DNA of 64,000 nucleotides from Alectoria sarmentosa. Taxonomy: Eukaryota > Ascomycota > Lecanoromycetes > Lecanorales > Parmeliaceae. Where the stretch lies: assembly GCA_009733775.1 (NCBI GenBank), contig WOGZ01000050.1, positions 89,223 to 153,222 of the forward strand. The letters are read 5' to 3'. The position numbers and the translations under genes are program-made. Under the pieces are notes generated by a model. It was not told the DNA's origin. It ran no database searches and worked only from the letters and a program-made list of their open reading frames with translations. Positions 10,700 through 20,933 of this stretch are shown here, one piece after another; position 1 is the stretch's first letter, and every line of letters begins with the position of its first letter.

Positions 10700-11810
10700 A
10701 TGCAAATGCGTATCAACATACCACCTTTGACCCGCGGCCTTCTCGCTCTCCTCCTTGCCGTCTCAATCGCTCACCAGATCACACGCTACCTCTTTGGCGG
10801 TCGTGACCCCGAACTCCTCGCCCTGATTCCCCAGTGGTCACTCTTTTACCCATGGGTCTATTTTACTGCGACCTTCGCTGAGCAGAATGTCATTACCTTG
10901 CTCATCGCCGCTGCAACGATTCTCTATGGCGGCAAATACCTGGAACGTGCGTGGGGATCAACAGAATTTGGAAAGTTCGTGCTGTTGGTGACAGTGTTGC
11001 CAAATTTCGTTGCAACCTTTGTCTATGTGCTCTGGTTCGCCATCACGCGCGATGACTCAAGGGCGTACGTTTTCCATCTACTCCGTCCCCCTAGCCATCG
11101 AGCTAATCTCGTCTCGTCCCAGCTTGGCTTTCATCCAAGGTTCCGTTGCCCTGCAAGGTGCCTTCCTCGTCGCCTTCAAGCAACTTGTCCCGGAGCATAC
11201 CGTCACAATACTCAAAGGCATAATCAGAGTACGAGTCAAACATTTCCCTGCCATCTTCCTCGCCGCGAATACCATCTCTGGGCTGGTTATTGGAACAGAC
11301 ACAGCGCTTGTGTTGGGCTGGGCTGGCTTCTTGACAAGTTGGACCTACCTTCGATTCTACAAGAAGCAGGTCGATCTCTCTGGAGCCAGCACCGGAGGAC
11401 CTACAATAAAAGGAGATGCATCGGAAACATTCGCTTTCGCGTACTTCTGGCCTGACGTCGTCCAACCCCCAATAGCGGCTGTTGCAGATGGCGTATACAA
11501 TGCTTTAGTCACTATACGTGTCATAACACCCTTCTCTGCTGAGGAAGTCGAAACGAGCAATGTGCAGGCTACGGTAAGAGGTGAAGGCGGCCTACCGAGC
11601 CTGCTACATCAAGGAGGCAGAAGAGGTGGTGGCGGAAAGAGAGAAGAAGCAGAGCGGAGAAGAGCATTGGCTCTGAAGGCTCTGGACCAGAGACTGCACG
11701 CTGCGACTGCGAATAAGCAACAGCCAGCCGCTGCTCCTCCACCAGCACCAATTGGCCAAGAGGTACCGACATCGAGTACCGAGCCCCCAGCTGAAAGCGA
11801 ACAATCTTGA
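10700..11810 (+). CDS. TMEM115-like (DUF1751) Golgi membrane protein
   Basis: Two exons (10700-11064, 11123-11810) give 350 aa. The first in-frame ATG is at 10700. The N-terminal half has rhomboid-like hydrophobic helices: LLALLLAVSIAHQITRYLF, then FYPWVYFTATFAEQNVITLL, GGKYLERAWGS and a stretch ending LPNFVATFVYVLWFA. The WGS/E-rich loop and FYPW....F.E.N are hallmarks of TMEM115, a rhomboid-fold but non-protease Golgi protein implicated in retrograde transport. No Ser-His catalytic pair is visible. The C-terminal third is cytosolic, with a Gly-rich RGGGGKREE segment and a Pro/Ala/Gln tail. The family call is strong; function in this fungus is inferred. Confidence 0.85.
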
Positions 11811-12835
11811 TTACTCTCGTTATCTATTTGGGTAGTCAACTGTCTTTCTCATTTCTGAACTTCTACCTCGCCTTGGGACTACTGTATATAGAAGAGGATC
11901 AAGATACCCGATTACATAATGCTCGTTGATTTGTATCTTATACTGCAATCTACCGGACTTTGGCTTCGGAATGTCACTTGCCGCCTTTTAGTCATGGTCA
12001 TGCAGGTGGTTGGAGCAAAGTCTCCGCCGTCCTGGTTTGGATTCGAGGAACAAGTACAGCTGATGGGATTGCGTATTCAGGTTATTCAGCACGCCTCATC
12101 ATGGCTACTGAACCAACGCCTGTATTCGGAGACCGTCTATTAGGACTTCTCGGCTAGACGCATACGAGTGAGAATCTCGATACGGTCTGGAGCCTTCAAG
12201 CCTACCAGTCATCATATCATCCAGCAGCTCTACCTTTGCTCCCAGGCATCATTTCTGACAACTTCAACACCGCCAACTTCGAGAATCGCCTTGAAGAGGA
12301 AGTCGCGGCATCTGCTAAGAAAAGGGGCTGGGCTGGCTGAGTGAGCCATGCAGGCAGTGCCTCGGGCAGTCTTGTGCTTTCCTCGAACAAAGACAGCCAC
12401 GAACGCGACTTGGATGCTGATCGTTGGGCAGCATACGATGACTGTATGTTTGGATATGACGATGAGTCGCGTGGCTCCTCCGTAGATGTAGCAAAGAAGG
12501 CGAACGAGGCGTGCTTGCGTTCGAGGCGGTCACGCCTACCGGATTCTACGGTGTTTTTCAGGCACGATCAGAAGCCAAGTATGGCTCAAGACCAAAAAAG
12601 ACTGGTTTAAAGAGGGAAATCATTCTGGTTTAGACTACATGTGAACTTGTTTGAGAAGTAAACCAGATCTTCATCTTGAAAATGCTCCGCCAAGACTTGA
12701 TATGCTGCCAAGCCTGGTGAGCGGCACCTAAAACTTAGCGCATGCCCTAGCATTATCAATAAATTCTTACTCGCAAATCGTTAAATGAAACAACAAGGGA
12801 GTCGATTTATACCAACCTTTGAGGCCTCATCCAAC
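11811..12835. other. intergenic, includes coding-like remnants
   Basis: 1 kb upstream of RRP12. It holds the degraded coding-like segment listed separately. The last 200 bp is A/T-rich and presumably the RRP12 promoter. Confidence 0.45.
11960..12610 (+). pseudogene. possible degraded gene, family unknown
   Basis: One reading frame is coding-like from about 11960 to 12157 (ends with VFGDRLLGLLG and TAG) and continues past the stop in the same frame (ENLDTVWSLQAYQSSYHP to AASAKKRGWAG) to a TGA near 12340. A third open stretch follows at 12341-12610 (DADRWAAYDDCMFGYDDES). The internal TAG and TGA argue for a decayed gene. A spliced gene is possible but no convincing pair of sites was found. Confidence 0.3.
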
Positions 12836-15800
12836 ATGTCTTTGACCGAGAAGCTCGACAAAATCAGGTCGCCCAAATTGCAGAATCAGCGAGAGGTTGG
12901 CCAGGGCCCAACTCCCAGACCCTTCCAACCCCCCACTGACCGCAAGCAGACCTCCGTCGTACTCTCCGCAGTCGAAGATACCCTCAGGGACCAGAAGTAT
13001 GGTTCAACCCCTACAGCATACTTTGCTGCCCTGCTCGCATTGCTCAGTCAATCAGTTTCCCCATTGAATGGCATCATCAACAAAGAGCTCGCAACATCGG
13101 TCGTCTACCTCCTCGACATCATAGCGCCCTACGTACCTCCGCCTCTCCTCCGATCAAAGTTCTCCCAGATCCTCACGAGTCTTGCGCCTGTCCTGACTCA
13201 TAGTGAAATTGAAGCGCCTTTGATCAGGTCGTCCGTAGGATGTCTGGAATCGCTCCTGGTCGCGCAGGACAATGCAGCGTGGGCGCTTCCGCAAACCCAG
13301 GTCAGCCCACGGAGAGCTATCGCAGGCTTACTGGTGCTCGCATCAGATCATAGACCGAAGGTTAGAAAGCGAGCACAAGACGCGGTCATCAATGTCTTGA
13401 AGAACCCCCCTCCAAGCCCTTCGCTGGATCATCCAGCGGCGGATATGTGCGCCGAGACAGCTTTGCGAAGTGTCAATGATATGGCTGCAAGTGGAAAGAA
13501 GAAGGGAAAGGGGTACAGGCAGGAAGAACATCAGCCAGGGCTCGTGCATGCGCTGCAACTGGTCAAGACAATAGCTTCGGCTTCTGGAGGATGGCCAAGT
13601 AAGAAGATTGAGCCGCTCTGTGAAGTCCTCATGAACATTTCACGGTCAAACAATGAGTACCTCACAATGTCTGCTTTTGAGGTATTTGAAGTCATATTTG
13701 CAGGAATGGCGGACGAGATATCGTCTGCAAAACTGCCAAAACTGATGGAAGCTATCTCCGAGCTGCGACCTTCACAGAACGATTCACAACTGCTGCCTCC
13801 GTGGATCGCCGTCATGTCGAGAGGCTATGACGTCTCGGCGCAAGTCAGCCCGGAGGATACTTTCCAAAAGCTGCCTGAGCTCTTCGAGACGATCTCCGGA
13901 TTCCTTGCTTCCTCGTCACACAATATCCGTGTATCTGCTTCAGAGTGTCTAATCTCTTTTTCGGCCAACTGTGTACCTGACACAGCAATCATAGAGCCTT
14001 CCATATACGACGAGAAAGTGCTTGAAAAGCTGGCGAAAGCAGCAACCGCACTTTTGAGTGTAAAATATCAATCTGCATGGATGGAAGTTCTCACTGTACT
14101 GTCGGCTCTCTTCTCGACGTTCAGATGGAGATCAATTGGCCTTCTGGACGACATAGTTAAGACCGTTGGGGAACTACGAGGTAAGGACTCGTTCAATGGC
14201 AAGAGAGAAGCGGACGTCGTCCTTGGCAACGCCATCGAAGCCATGGGGCCAGACTGTGTCCTCCAGATTCTACCGCTGAACCTGGCGAAGCCAAAGGCAG
14301 GTCAACCAGGAAGAGCGTGGCTATTCCCCATCTTGCGAGACCATACCCAGAACACCAACCTTACGCATTTCAAGTCCGAATTTGTGCCTCTGAGCAAAAC
14401 GATGTTCCAAAGAGTAATAGATAATGGAAGCTCCGAAAAAACAATGGAAATCAAGATATTCGAGACTCTAGTGCAGCAAATCTGGGCGCTCTTGCCGGGC
14501 TATTGCAATCTACCACTAGATCTGAGCTCGGCTTTTGATCAGAGCTTTGCCGAGATGTTGGCTGATTTACTCTACAAGCAGACGGAGCTTCGGGTAGACG
14601 TATGCAAATCTCTCCAGATGCTGGTGGAATCGAATCAAGAGATTGTCAATATCGAAGCTTCTGAGCAGGAAATACTTCTTAAGCAGCGGACTTCGAAAGC
14701 TGATGCACAGAAAAACCTCGACCATCTGTCATCATTTGCTGGTAATCTGCTAGCAGTGCTTTTCAATGTTTATAGCCAGACGTTGCCGCAGTACAGGGGT
14801 TATATTCTGCAGTGCATCAACGCCTACTTGAGTATTACTCGCGAGAAGGTATGATACTCGAAAACTGCAAACGTCATCGCTAACAGCTTATAGGAGCTGC
14901 TTGAGACCTTCCAGCGAGTCACAACGATGCTTGAAGCCGCCCTCGCAGAATCTTCTTCTCAGACTCAAGCCGACAAGCAAAAGCAAAAGGAAACTCAACC
15001 CTCAGCCGATAAGATGCCACCAACAAGCCACAATCTCATGGATTTGATTATAACGCTTTCAATACATCTCCCACGCCCCACCTTTCCCACGCTTTTCTCC
15101 CTCGCTGCCCTCGTTCTCCCTCAGTCCTCCGACCCGCAACTCCAAAAGAAGGCCTACAAGCTACTCCCTCGGATCGCCACCTCCTCAACGGGCTCAATTG
15201 CTCTCCAAGATCGTAACTCTGAACTGCAATCCCTCCTCCTGGCTACCGCTTCTACCGTCTCCGCTCCAGCCCGCCGTGATCGTCTCGCCGCAATTGCAGT
15301 TGTCGTCGAGCATCTCCCACAAACAAGTCTCCATTTCATTCCTTCTATTCTCTCCGAAGTCGTTATATCGGCCAAAGAAGTCAACGAAAAGGCCCGTACA
15401 GCTGCGTTCGACCTCATAGTTCTCATGGCTAGCAAGATGTCTCAAGGTGGACAAATCAATCAATCGCAAATCCCGCACATGGCGGCCGACGCACCAATTG
15501 CGCAAGCCAGTCTAGAGGAGTTCTTTACCATGGTCTCCGCCGGACTTGTGGGCTCGACGCCGCATATGGTCTCTGCCAGCATAACGGCGCTAACGCGAAT
15601 CCTGTACGAATTCGCCTCCCAGCTTCCTCACGCGGTCATCGAAGATCTAGTCCAAACAATGGATATATTCCTTACCTCCACCAATCGCGAAATCGTACGT
15701 TCAGTACTTGGCTTCGTCAAGGTGGCTATCATCTCCCTTCCTGAAGACATCGTGAGACCAAAGCTCGACACACTGGTGCCAGGTCTTATGTCATGGTCGA

Positions 15801-16747
15801 GAGAGCATAAAGCGCAATTCAGAGCGAAAGTGAAGCATATACTCGAGCGGGCTATTCGGCGATTTGGCTTTGGTACCATCGAGAAACAGTGCCCAGAAGA
15901 CGACAAGAAATTTATCAACAATATCCGGAAGACCAAGGAACGGCGCAAGCGCCACAAGGTAGCTGACAGCGCTGAGGCTACTACCGAAGAGCCAAGGAAA
16001 AGAAAGAACAGATTTGAGAGCGAGTATGACGAAGCGCTATACGGTAGCGAGTCTTCCTCTGACTCTGGCCACGGCTCCGACGAGGAACAGGGGGCCGACT
16101 CCAATAGCAGAGGGAGAGGACAAACATACATTACCGAAGACGCCGATGAACCCCTCGATCTTCTTGACCGCAAATCCCTTGCCAATATTTCGAGTCGTAA
16201 ACCAATGGCTACGAAACAACCGCCAGCAAAACAACGAAAGAACAGAACCGATCTCAACGACAAACTTGTCTTCAACGATGACGGAGACGCTAATGATGAC
16301 GATGATCCAATGGCCCTCAATTTCAATGGTCCAGATGTGAACGACGAAATGACCCTTGAAGGCGGCATCAATGCTTACGTCGACGCTATACGTGGCCGGG
16401 ACGCTGTGCAGCGAGGGAGAGGGGGGAGGTTGAAGTTCAGTAACAAGCGCGAGAAGTCAAACGGTAACGGAGACTCCATGGATGTCGATGATGATGATGG
16501 AGATGCTGGCAGGGCGTCGAAGAAAGTAAATGGTGGTGGAAAGGGGAGGAAGGAGGTTCGGTTCGCTGATGTGAGGGGAGGGAATGACCAGGGTGCCAGG
16601 AAGGAGGGTGCCAGGAAAGGGGGCGTGAGCGGTAGAGGTGGCCTGAAGGGAAGAGGAGGAAGCGCTGGGAGTAAACTGCAGAGGAGAGGTCTGGCCGGTC
16701 CGAAGGTCAGGGGTGGGAGGGTGATGAAGGGTAATGGGAGACGTTAA
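12836..16747 (+). CDS. RRP12: RRP12-like pre-ribosome export and rRNA-processing factor
   Basis: Two exons (12836-14848, 14894-16747) give 1288 aa, close to yeast Rrp12. The start at 12836 (MSLTEKLDKIRSPKLQNQ) matches how family members begin; an in-frame ATG at 12785 would add 17 residues. The body is all HEAT-like helices, with the NUC173 region in the middle (TPTAYFAALLALL, SVVYLLDIIAPYVPPPLLR, ASECLISFSANC). Past about residue 1010 the protein becomes acidic then Gly/Arg/Lys-rich with RGG-like repeats, typical of the Rrp12 tail that contacts RNA and RanGTP/karyopherin. Role from the family: maturation and nuclear export of both ribosomal subunits. The 45-nt intron keeps the frame (TREK|ELLETF). 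Confidence 0.93.
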
Positions 16748-17254
16748 ATCATCGTTTAGAGGAAAAATGTATACTGGCTAGAAAGCTAGAAAAATTGCCT
16801 GTGGATACACACAACATCAACGGACGTTTGAGGATAAAAACAGAACGATTTTACGTCAATATCTGCATAATTATTGTCCTTACAATCTTTGATATCTTTA
16901 TATCTACACGATGACTTGACCATCTCCAACAATCCACACCACCCCCGACGCACCTTTCCCCCAAATTGGACTTGGATTCTCTGCTCTTCGATGGCGCGTC
17001 GTATCGGCTTGATACTGCAGGGCCGTCTATTCTGGTGAGCATCAATAGCGTGGTACGTGTGCGAATTTGAGCTATGGCAGACGAATCGTCTGCTGTCTAA
17101 TAGGCAAGTTGCCACAGCTATCGCCTAGTCCGGGGTTCTGTTCAGCTCGAATTGGTGCGGCGAAATGGCTGCGAACCCTTCACCTGTACCAGTACAGATG
17201 TCCAGACTGCAGAGATATTGGTTGGCCCTTCTGTTTTGGCGGGTTTGTCCTTCC
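16748..17254. other. convergent intergenic region, no gene seen
   Basis: 507 bp between the 3' ends of RRP12 and Sec6. It presumably holds both polyadenylation regions. No coding region supported. Confidence 0.5.
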
Positions 17255-19501
17255 TCATTTGACCTTGCTCATAATGGTTTCGGGTCCTCGTTCCACATAC
17301 ACCTCGCTCGCTTTAGCTTTCACACTGCTCAGCATGCTCCTATCGTAGTCATCTCTGACTCTCAGTACGCTCTCGACCCAACTCAGCTGCATGTCCCAGT
17401 ACTCCCTCTTGAACGCCTCGTAGACGGTCGCCACGGCAGTTTTGTCAGACTCGAGCATGCGGACGAGGTAGTCGACTACGCGCCAATTTCGCTTGATACT
17501 TGCGAACTCGGGGTATTTGCCAAAGAAATCGAAGGAAGTAAGGACATCATCTTTGAATTTGTCGGTGAAGGGTTCCCCGCGGCGAAATTTGGCGCCCTTG
17601 TTTCGGACGGAGGAGAGATAGCGAACGAGGAGCTCGTCGGCCAGTTCTTCAATGAAGATGTCGAGAAGGGAACTGTGCAACACGCCTTGGTAGTCATTGA
17701 CATAATCTTCAAAGGTCGTGATGATACGTTTCATGCCGTATTCTGTATACCACTTCGCGGTGAAGAACTCCGGTAGGACGGAGCGGAAGTCAATGATGAA
17801 GATTAGAGAGACAAAAGTGGTGATGCAGTGCGTGCCTAGGTCCACGAAACCGTCGCGTATGTTCTCAACTTCAGCGTTGGCTTGAGCCATATACTTGGGT
17901 GAGACCAGTGGCGCGAAGTCGCGCTGGAAGCGGCTAAGGTAGCCGAGTTGGCCGGCTTCTGCGTTGTCGTCTATGCAGGCGATTTGGTCGTTGGCGATCG
18001 CAACCAGCCAGTCTTGGAGAACTTGAAGGCCCTCTTGTTCGGCGGTAGGGGTCTTGTATTTGGCAGACTGGTCGTTGACCATCTTCTGCCAGTGGGTTTG
18101 CCTTGATTTGAGAGCGGTGAACATGGCGTCGATGACCCCTTCGGCCACATCTGTGCGGCCTGAGTTGCCTGCTACGAGCAGCTGCTCGTGGAGCATGCGC
18201 CACATGTCTCCTAAAGTCTTGGTCCGGAAGTAGCCATGTTCGTCGTTGTCCAGAGAGCCTTCCTTGCGCTCTGCGAAGGATTTTCTGTCCGTGGTGAACA
18301 TCCGATCCATCCATTCGTCAACGGATTTCACGATCAGTTGTCGGTAGTCTCGGATCAGCTCAATCTCCCTGTTGTCGAGCACCGGAAGCTGTAAATCTTC
18401 TTGACTCCAGCCGAGCTTGTTCATCTTCCCATAATATTTCTCTATCCACTCGATGATTGCCAGCATATGTGGAGGGGCTAAGTTAGGGTCATCAATGCGC
18501 CCAACGAGCCAGTTGTGCATTAGGCTATGGTATATATCCGTGTACGTCTTGTAAATCCTCCATTTCTTAGGCATCAGCTCTGTCATGCCTTGCTTGACGG
18601 CCACCAGGTCATTGAAGAACCACGCCATGATCTTCGACAGCTTGTCTGGATCCTCGAAAAACTTCTCCTCTGCCGAATCAAAATTTTGTTGTGCGGAGAG
18701 CTGGATGGCTTTCAGGAATTTCTCCTTGTAACCCCGTATTTGTCGGGCGCTGGTGTTCATGGACTTGAATCTGGATGCAAGGTCTTTGTAGTCTCGTTGA
18801 GCATCTTGCAGGGCCTTCACCTTCTGGTCGCTTTTTTCCTCCTCTTCAATGATGACCGCCAAACGCACTATCATGCTTTTGTTGTCCGATTGCACCAGAG
18901 GTATTAGATTCATGCAAGCCTGGCCGATATGCTCATCGAACCAATTCACCACGTCTTCCAATCTTTCGAAATGATTCTGGAGTGTGTTCTCTAGAGAGGC
19001 GTCCGAAGCTCTTCTGATCTGGTCCAGAGCATCATCACGGATATCTCGTAATTGCGTAAGCCCGTAATGTACGCTAAGAATGTTGGGCTGGTTCTCGAGG
19101 TCCTGGTCGTCTTCGCTCAGGAGCCTGGCCAGTTCATCCAGCCTGCTATCAAAAGACTCAATGTTTGCCTTCATTGTCTCGATTTGCGTAAAGTTCCTGT
19201 GCACCTGGGAGACCAAATTAATATTGGGAAAATCCCGGATCATGTTCTGCGACTCTGCGCACAGCTTGTCGATCTTCATGAGCTCCTCCTTGATCTGATT
19301 GACTGTTCTCTGTCCATCTCCGATCGAGTTCATGCCAGACTGTGTGATCTCCAATTGCTCCTTAAGCCCAACCTTGAGCTGTTCGTCTACTGCGGCTTTC
19401 TTTCGAACGAACTCGGACTTTAAGAATGGTATTTTGTCGAGGTCTTCAGGGTGCCGTAGCAGTTCCGCAAGCTGTACGGTCACCCCTTCGTTATCAGCCA
19501 T
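17255..19501 (-). CDS. SEC6: exocyst complex subunit Sec6
   Basis: A single exon on the minus strand gives 748 aa, the usual length for Sec6. The N-terminus (VTVQLAELLRHPEDLDKIP) and the following Glu/Lys-rich coiled coil, then blocks such as DALDQIRRASDASLENTLQ, LEDVVNWFDEHI, PPHMLAIIEWIEKYYGKM and FGKYPEFASIKRNWRVVDYL, are recognisably Sec6. The exocyst tethers secretory vesicles at the plasma membrane; in filamentous fungi it acts at the hyphal tip. ATG 19501 was chosen because homologues begin here. The frame stays open upstream for about 50 codons without another ATG, so a missed short 5' exon cannot be excluded. Divergent from the uL30m gene with 341 bp between. Confidence 0.95.
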   Translation of the reverse strand: MADNEGVTVQLAELLRHPEDLDKIPFLKSEFVRKKAAVDEQLKVGLKEQLEITQSGMNSIGDGQRTVNQIKEELMKIDKLCAESQNMIRDFPNINLVSQVHRNFTQIETMKANIESFDSRLDELARLLSEDDQDLENQPNILSVHYGLTQLRDIRDDALDQIRRASDASLENTLQNHFERLEDVVNWFDEHIGQACMNLIPLVQSDNKSMIVRLAVIIEEEEKSDQKVKALQDAQRDYKDLASRFKSMNTSARQIRGYKEKFLKAIQLSAQQNFDSAEEKFFEDPDKLSKIMAWFFNDLVAVKQGMTELMPKKWRIYKTYTDIYHSLMHNWLVGRIDDPNLAPPHMLAIIEWIEKYYGKMNKLGWSQEDLQLPVLDNREIELIRDYRQLIVKSVDEWMDRMFTTDRKSFAERKEGSLDNDEHGYFRTKTLGDMWRMLHEQLLVAGNSGRTDVAEGVIDAMFTALKSRQTHWQKMVNDQSAKYKTPTAEQEGLQVLQDWLVAIANDQIACIDDNAEAGQLGYLSRFQRDFAPLVSPKYMAQANAEVENIRDGFVDLGTHCITTFVSLIFIIDFRSVLPEFFTAKWYTEYGMKRIITTFEDYVNDYQGVLHSSLLDIFIEELADELLVRYLSSVRNKGAKFRRGEPFTDKFKDDVLTSFDFFGKYPEFASIKRNWRVVDYLVRMLESDKTAVATVYEAFKREYWDMQLSWVESVLRVRDDYDRSMLSSVKAKASEVYVERGPETIMSKVK

Positions 19502-19842
19502 GTGGCCCGCTCTCAATCGTACATTAGGGGCATGGCCAGCATGCTTGATGCAGAGCGCGAATAATTTGGCGTCAGCGAGTTGGAGACGACGGAGCTTGGC
19601 GCCTAAATCCTTCCGTGCCGAACTCCCACTTTTGGCGGCGACTGCAGAATGCGACCTATAAAATTATTCATCGACAACAAATCAATTGATCAACTCTTTC
19701 TTCGGTTATAACTAAGTAGTGAGTCCTGTCAACTAACGCTTGTCTTGGTATTAATGCCTAATGATGCGCGACAGATTCGATTGAAAAGATCGCACAAAGC
19801 CCACGACTTCTCTCCCCCAAATCCTGCCGCCTGCTCGAAGCA
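19502..19842. promoter_or_regulatory. bidirectional promoter between Sec6 and uL30m
   Basis: 341 bp separating two divergent starts. It contains no gene of its own. No specific operator was identified. Confidence 0.45.
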
Positions 19843-20103
19843 ATGCCCTTCTTCAAAATCACGCTCATACGCTCATCCATTGGTCTGCCTAAAAAGACAC
19901 AGGGCGTCCTCAATGCCTTGGGGCTGCGAAAGCGAATGGCGACTGTCTTCAAGCCCATCAATCCGTCCACCGCAGGTCAGATCATGAGGATCAAAGAGCT
20001 AGTTGCGGTATCAGAGGTCGAGGAGGCATTGACAAATGCAGAGATGCGGGAAAGGCGGAGACCGGATCCAGGATACTACATTGAGAAGCCAGTAGCGGGT
20101 TGA
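19843..20103 (+). CDS. mitochondrial large-subunit ribosomal protein uL30m (yeast Mrpl33-like)
   Basis: Single exon, 86 aa, the usual size of this protein. It starts FFKITLIRSSIGLPKKTQ and continues LNALGLRKRMATVFKP and QIMRIKELVAV, the L30 ferredoxin-like fold signature (K.TL.RS.IG.P...R..L..LGL.K...TV). It is the bacterial L30 counterpart and belongs in the mitochondrial 54S subunit. There is no long cleavable presequence; the basic N-terminus may serve for import, as in yeast Mrpl33. The C-terminal tail after VEEALTN is charged and ends EKPVAG. Confidence 0.92.
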   Translation: MPFFKITLIRSSIGLPKKTQGVLNALGLRKRMATVFKPINPSTAGQIMRIKELVAVSEVEEALTNAEMRERRRPDPGYYIEKPVAG

Positions 20104-20933
20104 TAGGCATATTCACCCGATGCAATTTTGGACGAGATCATGCTACTGGCAGATTGAAGGCCGGAACCGCAGATGTGGAGCTGTCTCGAGCCGAGAACCG
20201 AGCACGCTGGAATGTGAGAGCAAAAGTTGGGTCATAGATATCGCGCGATCGCTTAGCAGTCGATGCCTACGGGACGCAAAGAGCCGGTTGTTCCCCATGA
20301 GTCGATCAGGAAATTGACTATGACGCCTCGCCTCTCCTCCGCTTCGAGACGCTTTGGACAATGGAAATGCTTTGTTTAGGGATGACTGGAAGCATGGGAA
20401 TCGACCAGGCGTATGGCAAGCGTGTGCAGCAATGGTATTCATTCAACTTTACTCAAACCAGTTCCAACATTCGGCCACTAATCGAATCATGGAAACTCTC
20501 AACTCGAGATATATCCACAGCATAAACAGCTACGGTGAAACCTTGTATGACTTGAACGAAGCACTTAGTCTGTTTTCACTTCTGTAAGCCTGGAAGCAAA
20601 ATCTCCCCATTAATTTGACGGAATGGTTGGCGTGATCTTCGGCTGACCCAATATCTTGCCGAGATAATGCCAAGCCTCTTAAATCCGAGTCCCTCGGCAA
20701 TAAACATTACCCAAACCTGAAATTCTGCTGTTCCATGATCTCAACGTGCATATTTTCTGCGGCCGCCAATCTTCGTAAATAAGCGGTTACTGACGACCGA
20801 TTCCAAACGATGGGAAGCTCTCGTATGCCTGTGAGTCTTCGGACGGCATTGCCGACCTCAAAGACCAGTCCGAAAGGTAACTATCTTAGCATAGGCACTG
20901 ATATGTAGAAGCTCCCTGTAGCCCTTGTTCACC
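20104..20933. other. intergenic, promoter of the lyase gene
   Basis: 830 bp without a supported gene. Short open frames occur on both strands with no domain-like content. The last 150 bp contains splice-like signals, so an upstream 5' exon of the lyase is possible but not demonstrable. Confidence 0.4.

Noticed and set aside
15628..16371. Long minus-strand ORF opposite the RRP12 gene
   Set aside because: It is a shadow of the biased codon use of the RRP12 C-terminal region; its Ser/Leu/Arg-rich content has no family resemblance.
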